Shown piece after piece: positions 23,967 through 31,818 of a stretch of DNA of 64,000 bases. The notes under the pieces were generated by a model. The model had not been told where the DNA came from. It worked only from the letters and a program-made list of their open reading frames with translations, and did no database searches. The stretch is from Streptomyces mangrovi (GTDB lineage Bacteria > Actinomycetota > Actinomycetes > Streptomycetales > Streptomycetaceae). The translations under genes and the position numbers were made by a program. Location: positions 62,001 through 126,000 of the forward strand of contig NZ_FOSG01000014.1 of NCBI RefSeq assembly GCF_900114215.1, written 5' to 3'. How positions within the stretch are numbered: the stretch's first letter is position 1; the number at the start of each line of letters is the position of its first letter.

Positions 23967-25473
23967 AGGTGATCAGGCGCTTGGGGTGCTCCAGGACGGC
24001 CGCGATGTCGGCCAGCACCTTGGAGCCCAGCTCGCCGTCGACCAGGCGGTGGTCGAAGGAGAGCGCCAGGGTGGTGACCTGGCGCGGCTTGACCTTGCCC
24101 TTGTGGACCCACGGCTGGAGCTTGACCGCGCCGAAGGCCAGGATCGCCGACTCCCCGGGGTTGAGGATCGGGGTGCCGGTGTCGACGCCGAAGACGCCGA
24201 CGTTGGTGATCGTGGCCGTGCCGCCCTGCATGTCCGCCGGAGGGGTCTTCCCCTCCCTGGCGGTGGCGACCAGCTCGCCCAGCGCCCGCGCCAGCTCCGG
24301 CAGGGTCTTGGCGTGCGCGTCCTTGATGTTCGGCACGATCAGACCGCGCGGGGTGGCCGCGGCGATGCCCAGGTTCACGTAGTCCTTGTGGACGATCTCC
24401 TGGCTGGCCCCGTCCCAGGCGGCGTTGATCTCCGGGTTGCGGCGGATGGCGACCAGGAAGGCCCTGGCCACCAGCAGCAGCGGGTTGACCCGCAGGCCCG
24501 CCATGTCCGGGTCCTGCTTGAGCTCCTGCACCAGCTTCATCGTGCGGGTGACGTCGACGGTGATGAACTCCGTGACGTGCGGCGCGGTGAAGGCGCTGGA
24601 GGACACCGCCTGGGCGGTCGCCTTGCGCACGCCCTTGATCGGCACCCGGCGCTCGCGCTCGCCGGTGCTCCACACCGCCGGAGCCGGGACCTCGGCCGGA
24701 GCGGGAGCCGCCTCGGGAGCCGCCTCGGGGACGGTCCCGGTCACGGCGGCGGCCTCGTGCGAGGGCGCCGGGGCCGCGGCGGCGTGCACGTCCTCGCGGG
24801 TGATGATCCCGTTCGGGCCGGTCGGCACGATCGCGGCCAGGTCCACGCCCAGGTCCTTGGCGAGCTTGCGCACCGGCGGCTTGGCCAGCGGGCGCTGCGG
24901 GGAGCGCTCGGCCTCCGGGACGGCGGGCGCCGCGGCCGGGGGCGTGGTGGTGGCGTCCATCTCGGCCTGGACGGCGGCCTGCGCGTCCCGCACGTGGCCC
25001 TGCTGCTTGCGCGGACGCCGCTTGGTCGAGGCGGTGCCGACGCCGTAGCCCACCAGCACCGGCTGGCGCTTGGCGCCCTCCTCCTCCGCGGCCGCCTCCG
25101 CCGCGGCCGCCTCCGGCTCGGCCGCGGCGGGCGCGGCGGGCGCCGCCTCCCCGGCGGCCGGTGCTCCGGCGGGAGCGGCCGGTCCCGCCGACGGGTCGGT
25201 GTCCACCGTGATGATCGGGGTGCCCACGTCCACGGTGACGCCCTCTTCGAAGTGCAGCTCGTGCACCACGCCGTTGTACGGGATGGGCAGCTCGACGGCC
25301 GCCTTGGCCGTCTCCACCTCGCACACCACCTGGCCGTCGGTCACCGTGTCACCGGGCCCCACGTACCACTTGAGGATCTCGGCCTCGGTCAGGCCCTCGC
25401 CCACGTCCGGCATCCTGAACTCGCGGATGCGCTGGGCAGCGGCCCCGGCGGCAGCCGTATCAGTCATCGTCAC
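23959..25473 (-). CDS. bkdC1: BCKDH E2, dihydrolipoamide acyltransferase (copy 1)
   Basis: This 504-residue E2 has a lipoyl domain (lipoyl Lys in EVETAKAAVEL), an Ala/Pro/Glu-rich linker, a peripheral-subunit-binding domain (VRKLAKDLGVDLAAIVPTGPNG), and a catalytic acyltransferase domain ending in SFDHRLVDGELG. It transfers branched acyl groups (isobutyryl, 2-methylbutyryl, isovaleryl) to CoA, providing primers for branched fatty acids and polyketides. The start is GTG 25473 or ATG 25467; AGGAG lies 4 or 10 bases upstream respectively. It is last of three genes in the operon. An E2 of another 2-oxo acid complex is possible, but E1 alpha/beta architecture and two-copy organisation favour BCKDH. 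Confidence 0.92.
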   Translation of the reverse strand: MTMTDTAAAGAAAQRIREFRMPDVGEGLTEAEILKWYVGPGDTVTDGQVVCEVETAKAAVELPIPYNGVVHELHFEEGVTVDVGTPIITVDTDPSAGPAAPAGAPAAGEAAPAAPAAAEPEAAAAEAAAEEEGAKRQPVLVGYGVGTASTKRRPRKQQGHVRDAQAAVQAEMDATTTPPAAAPAVPEAERSPQRPLAKPPVRKLAKDLGVDLAAIVPTGPNGIITREDVHAAAAPAPSHEAAAVTGTVPEAAPEAAPAPAEVPAPAVWSTGERERRVPIKGVRKATAQAVSSSAFTAPHVTEFITVDVTRTMKLVQELKQDPDMAGLRVNPLLLVARAFLVAIRRNPEINAAWDGASQEIVHKDYVNLGIAAATPRGLIVPNIKDAHAKTLPELARALGELVATAREGKTPPADMQGGTATITNVGVFGVDTGTPILNPGESAILAFGAVKLQPWVHKGKVKPRQVTTLALSFDHRLVDGELGSKVLADIAAVLEHPKRLITWA

Positions 25474-25494
25474 GACTCTCCTCAGCCCCTACTC

Positions 25495-26475
25495 TCAGTA
25501 CGCCAGCGCGCGGTCGACGGCATCGAGCACCCGGTCCAGGTTCGGCAGGTACTCGTCCTCCAGCCTGGCCGGCGGATACGGCGCGTGGAACCCGCCCACC
25601 CGCAGCACCGGCGCCTCCAGGTGGTAGAAGCACCGCTCGGTGATCCGGGCGGCGATCTCCGAGCCCGTGCCCAGGAAGACCGGCGCCTCGTGGACCACCA
25701 CCAGGCGGCGGGTCCTCTCCACCGACGCCTGGATCGCGTCGAAGTCGACCGGGGACATCGACCGCAGGTCCAGCACCTCCAGCGACCTGCCCTCCTCCTC
25801 GGCCGCCGCGGCGGCCTCCAGGCAGGTCTTCACCATCGGCCCGTAGGCCGCCAGCGTCAGGTCGGTGCCCTCGCGGGCTACGACCGCCCTGTGCAGCGGT
25901 CCGGGGATGGCCTCGGTGTCGACCTCGCCCTTGTCCCAGTAGCGGCGCTTGGGCTCGAAGAAGATCACCGGGTCGTCGGAGGCGATCGCCTGCTGCATCA
26001 TCCAGTACGCGTCCGAGGCGTTGGACGGCGAGACGCACTTCAGGCCCGCCACGTGCGCGAACAGCGCCTCGGGCGACTCGCTGTGGTGCTCCACCGCGCC
26101 GATGCCGCCGCCGTAGGGGATGCGGATGACGACCGGCAGCTTGACCTTGCCCAGCGCGCGGGCGTGCATCTTCGCGAGCTGGGTGACGATCTGGTCGTAG
26201 GCGGGGAAGACGAACCCGTCGAACTGGATCTCCACCACCGGCCGGTAGCCGCGCAGGGCCATGCCGATCGCGGTGCCGACGATGCCGGACTCGGCCAGCG
26301 GGGTGTCGATGACCCGGTCCTCGCCGAAGTCCTTCTGCAGGCCGTCGGTGATGCGGAAGACGCCGCCGAGCTTGCCGACGTCCTCACCCATGATCAGGAC
26401 CTTGGGGTCGGTCTCCAGGGCTTTGCGCAGCGACTCGTTGAGCGCCTTGGCCATGGGCATCTTGGTGCTGGCCAT
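25495..26475 (-). CDS. bkdB1: BCKDH E1 beta subunit (copy 1)
   Basis: This 326-residue E1 beta forms the alpha2beta2 thiamine-diphosphate decarboxylase with BkdA1. Conserved stretches include VLIMGEDVGKLGGVFR, DTPLAESGIVGTAIGMA, VVIRIPYGGGIGAVEHHS and EAPVFLGTGSEIAARI. Its start lies one base from the bkdA1 stop, and bkdC1 follows after about 20 bp, so the order A-B-C is a single transcript. It shares extensive similarity with the copy-2 subunit at 41157-42281. Confidence 0.94.
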   Translation of the reverse strand: MASTKMPMAKALNESLRKALETDPKVLIMGEDVGKLGGVFRITDGLQKDFGEDRVIDTPLAESGIVGTAIGMALRGYRPVVEIQFDGFVFPAYDQIVTQLAKMHARALGKVKLPVVIRIPYGGGIGAVEHHSESPEALFAHVAGLKCVSPSNASDAYWMMQQAIASDDPVIFFEPKRRYWDKGEVDTEAIPGPLHRAVVAREGTDLTLAAYGPMVKTCLEAAAAAEEEGRSLEVLDLRSMSPVDFDAIQASVERTRRLVVVHEAPVFLGTGSEIAARITERCFYHLEAPVLRVGGFHAPYPPARLEDEYLPNLDRVLDAVDRALAY

Positions 26476-26476
26476 C

Positions 26477-27646
26477 TCAGCGGCCCTCCTCGTCGGCGAA
26501 GGACGCCAGGTACTCGGCGAACTGGGCGCGCTCCTCGTCCACCAGCGCGTGCCCGTCGGCGTAGACGTTCTCGAAGATGGCCATGGTGTCCGGGTCCGGC
26601 ATGGTCCGGATGGCCTCGCGCACCCGCAGCGCCATCGCGTCGCTCTCCTGGTCGAGCCCGGCGAGCCACTCGGCGTCGACCAGGCCCTCCTTCTCCAGGT
26701 AGGTGCGCAGCCGCAGGATCGGGTCCTTGGCCTCCCACTCCTCGCGCTCGGCGTCCTTGCGGTAGCGGGTGGGGTCGTCGGAGGTGGTGTGGGCGCCCAT
26801 CCGGTAGGTGAACGCCTCGACCAGGGTCGGGCCCTCGCCGGCGCGGGCGCGCTCCAGGGCGGCCCGGGTCACGGCCAGCACCGCCAGCACGTCGTTGCCG
26901 TCCACCCGGACGCCGGGGAAGCCGAAGCCCGCGGCGCGCTGGTAGATCGGAACGCGGGACTGCTTCTCGGTGGGCTCGGAGATCGCCCACTGGTTGTTCT
27001 GGCAGAAGAACACCACCGGCGCGTTGTAGACCGCGGAGAAGGTGAACGCCTCCGCCACGTCGCCCTGGCTGGACGCGCCGTCGCCGAAGTAGGCGATCAC
27101 CGCGCTGTCCGCGCCGTCCTTGGCCACGCCCATCGCGTAGCCCGTGGCGTGCAGCGCCTGCGAGCCGATGACGATGGTGTAGAGGTGGAAGTTGTTGCTG
27201 TTGGGATCCCAGCCGCCGTTGTTGACGCCGCGGAACATGCCCAGCAGGTTGGTCGGGTCCACCCCGCGGCACCAGGCCACGCCGTGCTCCCGGTAGGTCG
27301 GGAAGACGTAGTCGTCGTCCCGCAGCGCCCGGCCCGAGCCGATCTGCGCGGCCTCCTGTCCCAGCAGCGACGCCCACAGGCCCAGCTCGCCCTGTCGCTG
27401 CAGCGCGGTGGCCTCGGCGTCGAACCGGCGGGTGAGGACCATGTCGCGGTACAGACCGCGCAACTCGTCGGGGGTCAGGTCCAGCGAGTAGTCCGGGTGC
27501 TCGACCCGCTCGCCCTCCGGCGTCAGCAGTTGTACGAGCTCGGGGCGCGCGGCCGACTGCGAGCGCTTCCTCGCCCCGCTCGTCGTGGTGCGCTTTCCGC
27601 TGCTGCGGCGCGGCTTGCTGCGCGCGGCAGTGCTCTCCACGGTCAC
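26477..27646 (-). CDS. bkdA1: BCKDH E1 alpha subunit (copy 1)
   Basis: This 389-residue E1 alpha has the thiamine-diphosphate motif GDGASSQGDVAEAFTFSAVYNAPVVF (GDG to NN: CQNNQWAIS) and the phosphorylation-loop region MGAHTTSDDPTRYR. A Lys/Arg-rich N-terminal extension (RSKPRRSSGKRTT) precedes the catalytic domain. The GTG start follows GGAGGAG. It is the first gene of bkd1; the upstream 490 bp has an Lrp-type palindrome. It oxidatively decarboxylates 2-oxo acids from Val, Leu and Ile. Confidence 0.94.
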   Translation of the reverse strand: MTVESTAARSKPRRSSGKRTTTSGARKRSQSAARPELVQLLTPEGERVEHPDYSLDLTPDELRGLYRDMVLTRRFDAEATALQRQGELGLWASLLGQEAAQIGSGRALRDDDYVFPTYREHGVAWCRGVDPTNLLGMFRGVNNGGWDPNSNNFHLYTIVIGSQALHATGYAMGVAKDGADSAVIAYFGDGASSQGDVAEAFTFSAVYNAPVVFFCQNNQWAISEPTEKQSRVPIYQRAAGFGFPGVRVDGNDVLAVLAVTRAALERARAGEGPTLVEAFTYRMGAHTTSDDPTRYRKDAEREEWEAKDPILRLRTYLEKEGLVDAEWLAGLDQESDAMALRVREAIRTMPDPDTMAIFENVYADGHALVDEERAQFAEYLASFADEEGR

Positions 27647-27858
27647 TTGTGCTCCTCCGTCTGTCCGGCCCCCGGGGTCGCCGGGAAGCCTGGGGATTCC
27701 CCGCCGGTGGCAGGGAGAGGCTCGCCCGGATCCGTACGGCCCACGGGGTAGGTGCGGCGCGGACGGAACCGAGCGGTGACAGGTGTCCCGTTCGACGGCC
27801 CGCTGTCAGCACGTTACCCAGTACCTCCGCACATGCGCGAAGGGTCCCTGACCTGCAA

Positions 27859-27889
27859 TTTTGCTTGGGTTTCCAAGTAAATCGCAAAA
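27859..27889. promoter_or_regulatory. Lrp/BkdR-like palindromic operator upstream of bkd1
   Basis: In an A/T-rich pocket, TTTTGC (27859-27864) and GCAAAA (27884-27889) flank CTTGG-N4-CCAAG (27864-27877). Lrp/AsnC operators are A/T-rich dyads of this type. It lies about 215 bp upstream of bkdA1, and an Lrp-family gene (bkdR) is present at 43635. Confidence 0.55.
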
Positions 27890-28135
27890 GCCTGGAACGT
27901 CACTGGTCACAGCCTCGCAAGCGCCTGGGACAAACGCACGTTATCCCGGTACCGAAGTGACGGGAAGAGCTGTGGATGGGTGACGCGGAGATGGTGCGTG
28001 ATCGATATATGAGATGGATACGGAGGGTGAAGGGGCATACAGTCCAGCAGAAGCCGTATACCACCCATACACCTCCCGCATGCACAAACACGGTCACACC
28101 CGCAGACGGAACTACGGCCAGAACCACAGACAGAA
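27890..28135. other. Gene-free, relatively A/T-rich spacer
   Basis: No frame with start site and coding character is visible between the bkd1 operator and the phosphotransferase stop. The tract has lower GC than its surroundings and short repeats such as CAGAACTAC/CAGGCAGAA near 28120. It may hold an untranslated RNA or distal promoter, but nothing specific can be supported. Confidence 0.4.
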
Positions 28136-29164
28136 CTACAGGCAGAAGGCGTCGCGTACCGCCTCGTAACGACCGGTCCACCACACCACCAGCGCGGAGG
28201 CCGCCGGGAACTGCGGATCGGTGCGGCGGTCGCGCAGCTGGTAGCGCCAGCGCAGCATCCAGAAGTCGTTGAGCCGCTCCCACCACACCCGGTGGACGGC
28301 CGCGGCCATCTCGTCCGCCCCGGCCCCGGTGGCGGCACGGTAGGCGCGTGCGTAGGCCCGGATCTTGGCCAGGTCCAGGGTGCCGCCGGGCCGCAGGAAG
28401 AAGATGACGGCGGCCCGCACCGCCTCCTCCGCGCGCGGCCGCACGGCGAGCCGGTCCCAGTCCACGATCGCGACGGGTTCCCAGGGGGCCCGGTCCCGGT
28501 AGAGCAGGTTGAAGGGGTGGAAGTCGCCGTGCACCCATCCGGCGACCGGCTCGGCCCCGGCGGGCGGGCGGCGGTGGGCGTGGCGCTCCAGCAGGGTGCG
28601 GCGCTCGCGCAGCCGGTGGTCGGCCAGCTCGTCGAAGCAGTCGCGCCGGGCCCGGGTGCGCACCCGGGCCAGCAACTCGTCGATGAGGCCGAAGGTCACC
28701 TCCGGGTCGGCGCTGGGCTCGGCCGCGCACTCGGCGTCGGGCACGGGCGCGACCTGACCCAGCCGTACGTGCACCAGGCCCAGCAGCGCGCCCAGACGGC
28801 GCGACTGCCCGCGCGAGAGCTCGCCGCCGTCGCGGTGGCGGCCGTCCACCCACGGGTGGAGGGCGTAGCAGCGGTCCTCCACCACCGCGACGGTCCGTCC
28901 GGAGTCGTCCTCGACCGCCGGCACGACCGGGACTCCGAGGTCGCCGAGGCGGACGGTGACGCGGTGCTGGTGCTCGATGCGGGCCGGGTCGCGCGGATCG
29001 CCGTCGAGGTGGTGCTTGAGGAAGAACCGGCCCCGCGTGGTGGACAGCCGGTAGCCGCGGTTCAGCAGCCCCTGGGCCACCGGCTCGCAGGAGATCGGCT
29101 CCCCGGCGCCGAACCGCCGCACCAGCGTGGCGAGGGTGAAACGGGAGAGGTGGGGAGACTGCAC
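28136..29164 (-). CDS. Aminoglycoside phosphotransferase-fold (APH/HipA-like kinase) protein
   Basis: This 342-residue protein has the APH kinase core: GLLNRGYRLSTTRGRFFLKHH (glycine-rich loop and ATP Lys), the catalytic loop VHGDFHPFNLLY and the metal motif IVDWDRL. This family includes homoserine, choline and fructosamine kinases, spectinomycin phosphotransferases and CotS-like spore proteins, so substrate cannot be fixed. The GTG start at 29164 precedes QSPHLSRFTLATL. It lies alone between bkd1 and a kinase gene, transcribed in the same direction as both. Confidence 0.88.
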   Translation of the reverse strand: MQSPHLSRFTLATLVRRFGAGEPISCEPVAQGLLNRGYRLSTTRGRFFLKHHLDGDPRDPARIEHQHRVTVRLGDLGVPVVPAVEDDSGRTVAVVEDRCYALHPWVDGRHRDGGELSRGQSRRLGALLGLVHVRLGQVAPVPDAECAAEPSADPEVTFGLIDELLARVRTRARRDCFDELADHRLRERRTLLERHAHRRPPAGAEPVAGWVHGDFHPFNLLYRDRAPWEPVAIVDWDRLAVRPRAEEAVRAAVIFFLRPGGTLDLAKIRAYARAYRAATGAGADEMAAAVHRVWWERLNDFWMLRWRYQLRDRRTDPQFPAASALVVWWTGRYEAVRDAFCL

Positions 29165-29431
29165 GCCGGGGATCGTAGATCACCGAGAGCTACCGTCCGG
29201 ACGCGTTGTGCGCCGGGGGCGCGAAGGTGGTATGGGCGGCCGGGGCCGCCCGGGGTTGCCGGCTGGCCACCGGGCCTCCGGTGGCCCGGAGGTGCCGGGC
29301 TCTGCCCGAGCCCGGCGACCCCGCCGGCCGGGAGCCGGGGGTCGGGGCAGGTGCCGGAGCCGCCGCCGGGCCCGCCCGGAGGCGGGACCGCCCGGAGGCG
29401 GGACCGCCCGGGGGCCGTGGCTGCGGAGGTT

Positions 29432-29632
29432 GCCGGACGTGGGCCGGTTCAGCCGCCGGGGCGGGGCGGAGATGCCGGGCCGCCCGGGGCGGGGCTGCGG
29501 AGGTTGCCGGCCAGGAGCGGGACCGACCGGGGTCGCCGACCTGGGGCCGGGTCAGCCGCCGGGCGCGGCCCGGGGGCGGGGCCAGGCGCGGCGCTGCGGG
29601 GACTGCCGACCTGGGGCCGGGTCAGCCGCCGG
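29432..29632. repeat. Degenerate repeats of the kinase gene's 3' end
   Basis: A block reading CGACCTGGGGCCGGGTCAGC plus CGCCGG occurs at 29606-29632, where it contains the kinase stop, and again 70 bp away at 29536-29562. A more diverged copy with TCAGCCGCCGGG lies at 29449-29460. The whole 29165-29621 tract is about 85-90% GC and shows no convincing gene. Confidence 0.75.
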
Positions 29633-31379
29633 AGCCGCCGCCGGGCCCGCCCGGCGCTCCCCCGGCCGTGGCCGCCCCGTCGCCGGCGGTGGTGCCGCCG
29701 GTGGTGGTGGTGTCCGCGCCGCCGGTGGTGGCGCCGGTGTCGCCGCCGGCGCCGCCCTCGGTGGTGCCGCCGTCGCCCGGGCCACCGGTGTCCGTGCCGC
29801 CCTCGGTGGTGCCGCCGTCGCCCGTGCCACCGGTGTCCGTGCCACCGGTGTCGGTGCCGCCGTCGGTGGTGCCCTCGTCGGTGCCGCCGTCGGGCTCGCT
29901 GGGCTCGCCGCTGGTCGAGGGCTCCGGGCTGAGCTGCCCGCCGCCCGTGCCGCCGGTGTTCCCGCCGCCGTTCTGCCAGCCGCCCGTGCCGCCGGGCTCG
30001 GTGTTGCCGCCCCGGCCGGGCTCCTCGGTCTCCTCCTCGTCGGGTGAGGGCTCCGACGAGCTCTCCTCCGGGGAGGGCGTGGAGGTGGTCTTCTCCGGTC
30101 CCTTCTGGTCCTGGCCGCCCTCGTTGCCGTTGACGGCCAGGAAGATGCCCGCGGCGATGGCGAGGACGGAGAAGAAGGCGATCAGCCCGTACTTCAGGCC
30201 GCTGCCGCCCCGGCGCCCGTCCCCGTAGCCGCCGCCCGTGTCGTATCCACCGCCGTCGTACGAGCCGCCGCCGGGGGCGCCCATCAGCAGCGGGGGGCCG
30301 ACCCGGGTCGCGGAGTCGTCGGGGTAGCCGCCCGCGGGGGTGGCGGAGGGGGTGTCGCCGCCCTGGTAGGCGCCCGGGGTGCCCATGGCGGGAGTGGCGC
30401 CGGTGGAGACCACCGCGCCGGTGTTCCACAGGCCACCGGTGTGGCCGCCCTGCTCCTGGAGCATGCGCAGCGCGTACTGCACCAGGCCGCGCATCTCCTC
30501 GGCGGTCTGGAAGCGGTCGTCCGGGTCCTTGGCCAGCGCCCGCATCACCAGGCCGTCCAGCTCCGGCGGCACCGAGTCGTTCACCCGCGAGGGCTGCACC
30601 GGCTCGTCCTGGACGTGCTGGTAGACCACCGACAGCGGGGTCTCGCCGGTGAACGGCGGACGCAGCGAGAGCAGCTCGTAGAGCATGCAGCCCGTGGCGT
30701 ACAGGTCGGAGCGGGCGTCCACCGTCTTGCCGAGCGCCTGCTCGGGGGAGAGGTACTGCGGGGTGCCCATGACCATGCCCGTCTGGGTCATGGTGGTGGA
30801 CGCGCCGTGCAGGGCGCGGGCGATTCCGAAGTCCATCACCTTCACGGCGCCGTTGCCGGTGATGATGACGTTGGCGGGCTTGATGTCGCGGTGCACGATG
30901 CCGTGCTGGTGGCTGTAGGCGAGCGCCTCCAGCACCCCGGAGATGATGATCAGCGCCTGCTCGGGCGGCGGCGCGTCGGCGTTGAGCAGGAGGTCGCGGA
31001 TGGTGCGGCCCTCGACCAGCTCCATGACGATGTACGGCACGGTGTTGCCGCCGACCACGTCCTCGCCGGAGTCGTAGACGGCCACCACCGCGTGGTGGTT
31101 GAGGCCGGCGACGGACTGCGCCTCGCGCGTGAAGCGGGCCTTGGAGATCGGGTCCTCGGCGAGGTCCGCGCGCAGCAGCTTGACGGCGACGGTGCGGCCC
31201 AGGCGTACGTCCTCGGCGGCGAACACCTCCGCCATGCCGCCGCGGCCGAGCCGGCGCGTGAGGCGGTAGCGTCCGTCGCCCACCACACCGCCACTGCCCC
31301 ACGACTCGGGCGAATCGGACACCCCACCAGCAGTCTCGTCGGGCTCCGAAGGCCCTCCGGCGGCTTGTGTCTGTGCCAT
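29622..31379 (-). CDS. Membrane Ser/Thr protein kinase with Thr/Gly-rich ectodomain
   Basis: This 585-residue Hanks-type kinase has its catalytic domain at ~38-300 (G-loop GRGGMAEV, Lys67, HRDIKPAN with Asp165, DFG 183-185, SPEQALG), then a Gly-rich juxtamembrane linker, a single helix (~LIAFFSVLAIAAGIFLAV, near residue 400) and an external tail of ~165 residues built from imperfect Asp-Gly-Gly-Thr repeats. No PASTA domain is present, so signal sensing is unclear; the tail may associate with the wall. Start ATG at 31379 was chosen at MAQTQAAGG. It diverges from a second kinase at 31819, a conserved pairing in Streptomyces. Confidence 0.92.
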   Translation of the reverse strand: MAQTQAAGGPSEPDETAGGVSDSPESWGSGGVVGDGRYRLTRRLGRGGMAEVFAAEDVRLGRTVAVKLLRADLAEDPISKARFTREAQSVAGLNHHAVVAVYDSGEDVVGGNTVPYIVMELVEGRTIRDLLLNADAPPPEQALIIISGVLEALAYSHQHGIVHRDIKPANVIITGNGAVKVMDFGIARALHGASTTMTQTGMVMGTPQYLSPEQALGKTVDARSDLYATGCMLYELLSLRPPFTGETPLSVVYQHVQDEPVQPSRVNDSVPPELDGLVMRALAKDPDDRFQTAEEMRGLVQYALRMLQEQGGHTGGLWNTGAVVSTGATPAMGTPGAYQGGDTPSATPAGGYPDDSATRVGPPLLMGAPGGGSYDGGGYDTGGGYGDGRRGGSGLKYGLIAFFSVLAIAAGIFLAVNGNEGGQDQKGPEKTTSTPSPEESSSEPSPDEEETEEPGRGGNTEPGGTGGWQNGGGNTGGTGGGQLSPEPSTSGEPSEPDGGTDEGTTDGGTDTGGTDTGGTGDGGTTEGGTDTGGPGDGGTTEGGAGGDTGATTGGADTTTTGGTTAGDGAATAGGAPGGPGGGSGG

Positions 31380-31818
31380 CAGTCCTCGCCGTAGATCAGG
31401 TCCGCGAGCGCGGATCCGTACGCTCTGCTCCCTGAGCACGCTAACAGGGTCCGGGGGCCGTGCCCCTCGGCGAAGGCGAAGAGACGCGGCGCGGGATGTG
31501 GCACCGAGAGCGCTGGGGGCAGCAACGGACCATCCAACCCGCTCGGGCGTCCAACTGGCAAGTTACGATGTCACACGCCCCCGCGAGCGTGTGTGACGCG
31601 TATGCGCGCATCGGGTCACGGAACGGGCAAGCGCCTTGACGTGTCCGGCCGCTGGGGCAGACTTGGCCTGGAATCACGGGTGGAGTCCACGGGTGGACCG
31701 GTGCCCCGCCCGGCGTTCTCGAAGGTCGGCCGGCGGCACCACGGGCACCAGCAGAGCAACCGCACACGCGCAGGCCCGTAAGACGGCAGTCCTGCGGCGC
31801 CGAGGGGGAAGCAGTCAG
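31380..31818. other. Divergent promoter region between two kinase genes
   Basis: This 439-bp region has no supported gene. Moderately A/T-rich pockets (around 31550-31570 and 31600) would suit promoters for both kinases. I could not define -35/-10 pairs confidently. Confidence 0.4.

Noticed and set aside
23767-26811. Plus-strand 1014-codon frame antisense to bkd1
   Set aside because: The minus strand encodes unmistakable E1/E2 subunits, and the frame's amino acid composition is the antisense pattern.
27647-27858. Small gene upstream of bkdA1
   Set aside because: Frames here are shadows without ribosome-binding sites; the tract is better read as promoter DNA.
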